In this document: positions 8,020-8,192 of the stretch, one piece after another
How positions within the stretch are numbered: the stretch's first letter is position 1
Layout: each line of letters begins with the position of its first letter
Assembly: GCA_030064795.1 (NCBI GenBank)
Contig: JASJEI010000424.1
Location: forward strand, 1-8,192
DNA from: Pleurocapsa sp. MO_226.B13
GTDB lineage: Bacteria > Cyanobacteriota > Cyanobacteriia > Cyanobacteriales > Xenococcaceae
Length of the DNA: 8,192 bases
Direction of reading: 5' to 3'
The notes under the pieces: model-generated
What the model was told of the DNA's origin: nothing
Seen by the model: only the letters and a program-made list of their open reading frames with translations
Databases searched by the model: none
Made by a program: the position numbers and the translations under genes

Positions 8020-8106
8020 TCAACGATCGCGGTGTCGTAGAGTTAGTGGCACATAAAACCCTGGTTGACTGACAAAAGACGATCTTAAAATGACCAAAAG
8101 GCTCAT
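8020..8106 (-). CDS. Possible 28-aa ORF, doubtful
   Basis: An ATG ORF encodes MSLLVILRSSF followed by VSQPGFYVPLTLRHRDR, with a short hydrophobic start and a basic end. An in-frame TAG directly precedes the ATG and there is no ribosome-binding site. The second half looks less random than expected for intergenic DNA, but this may simply be a fragment of an older gene or a conserved untranslated element. I list it because it is the only structured-looking sequence between the DedA gene and the terminal repeat. Confidence 0.2.
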   Translation of the reverse strand: MSLLVILRSSFVSQPGFYVPLTLRHRDR

Positions 8107-8161
8107 CTAACAAAGATTTAAGCAGCTATAAAAATTTCAGACAGTTTCTTAATTGCAAATT

Positions 8162-8192
8162 GTAGGTTGGGTTGAAGGATGAAACCCAACAC
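8162..8192. repeat. Palindromic repeat GTTGGGTT...AACCCAAC at the window edge
   Basis: GTTGGGTT (8166-8173) pairs perfectly with AACCCAAC (8183-8190) around a 9-nt loop, GAAGGATGA. It opens with GTAG like the element at 3123. The form GTAGGTTGGGTT...AAACCCAAC is a familiar interspersed intergenic repeat in cyanobacteria. It may continue beyond the window. Confidence 0.55.

Overview
The window comes from a cyanobacterium. The main evidence is the octamer GCGATCGC (HIP1), which occurs about fourteen times in 8.2 kb of AT-rich DNA, inside genes and between them. Supporting evidence is a clear Ycf34 gene (found in cyanobacteria and red-lineage plastids), a cyanobacterial-type RodZ-like protein, a DUF2993 protein, and several short palindromic repeats of the kind common between cyanobacterial genes. 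The genus cannot be fixed from this sequence.

Layout: bases 1-1370 are gene-poor. They hold a long imperfect inverted repeat (37-123), two small predicted membrane proteins of 49 aa (307-456) and 67 aa (792-995), and a possible terminator. Next is glpD (1371-3044, +), the quinone-linked glycerol-3-phosphate dehydrogenase. It has no Shine-Dalgarno site and a perfect palindrome just upstream. Between glpD and the convergent gene pair that follows lie two separate inverted-repeat elements (3066-3117 and 3123-3190). A minus-strand pair follows: an RsuA/RluB-type pseudouridine synthase (4032-4829), overlapping by 14 bp a RodZ-like helix-turn-helix membrane protein (3263-4045 after start correction). 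Divergent from it is a DUF2993 protein (5016-5711, +), whose 3' end overlaps by 11 bp the 3' end of a class II tRNA nucleotidyltransferase (5701-6939, -). Divergent from that are ycf34 (7025-7273, +) and a DedA-family membrane protein (7366-7995, +). The last 197 bases hold a possible 28-aa reverse-strand ORF and end in another palindromic repeat.

Functionally this is a housekeeping neighbourhood: glycerol-3-phosphate catabolism, rRNA modification, cell shape, tRNA 3'-end maturation, an Fe-S protein tied to photosynthesis, and envelope maintenance. The genes do not form one pathway. I see no phage, transposase, toxin-antitoxin, CRISPR or defence system and do not claim a new one. The points most worth a second look are the two small membrane-protein genes, the shortened loop in the tRNA nucleotidyltransferase (suggesting a CC-adding enzyme), the apparently leaderless glpD start with its palindrome, and the intergenic repeats.
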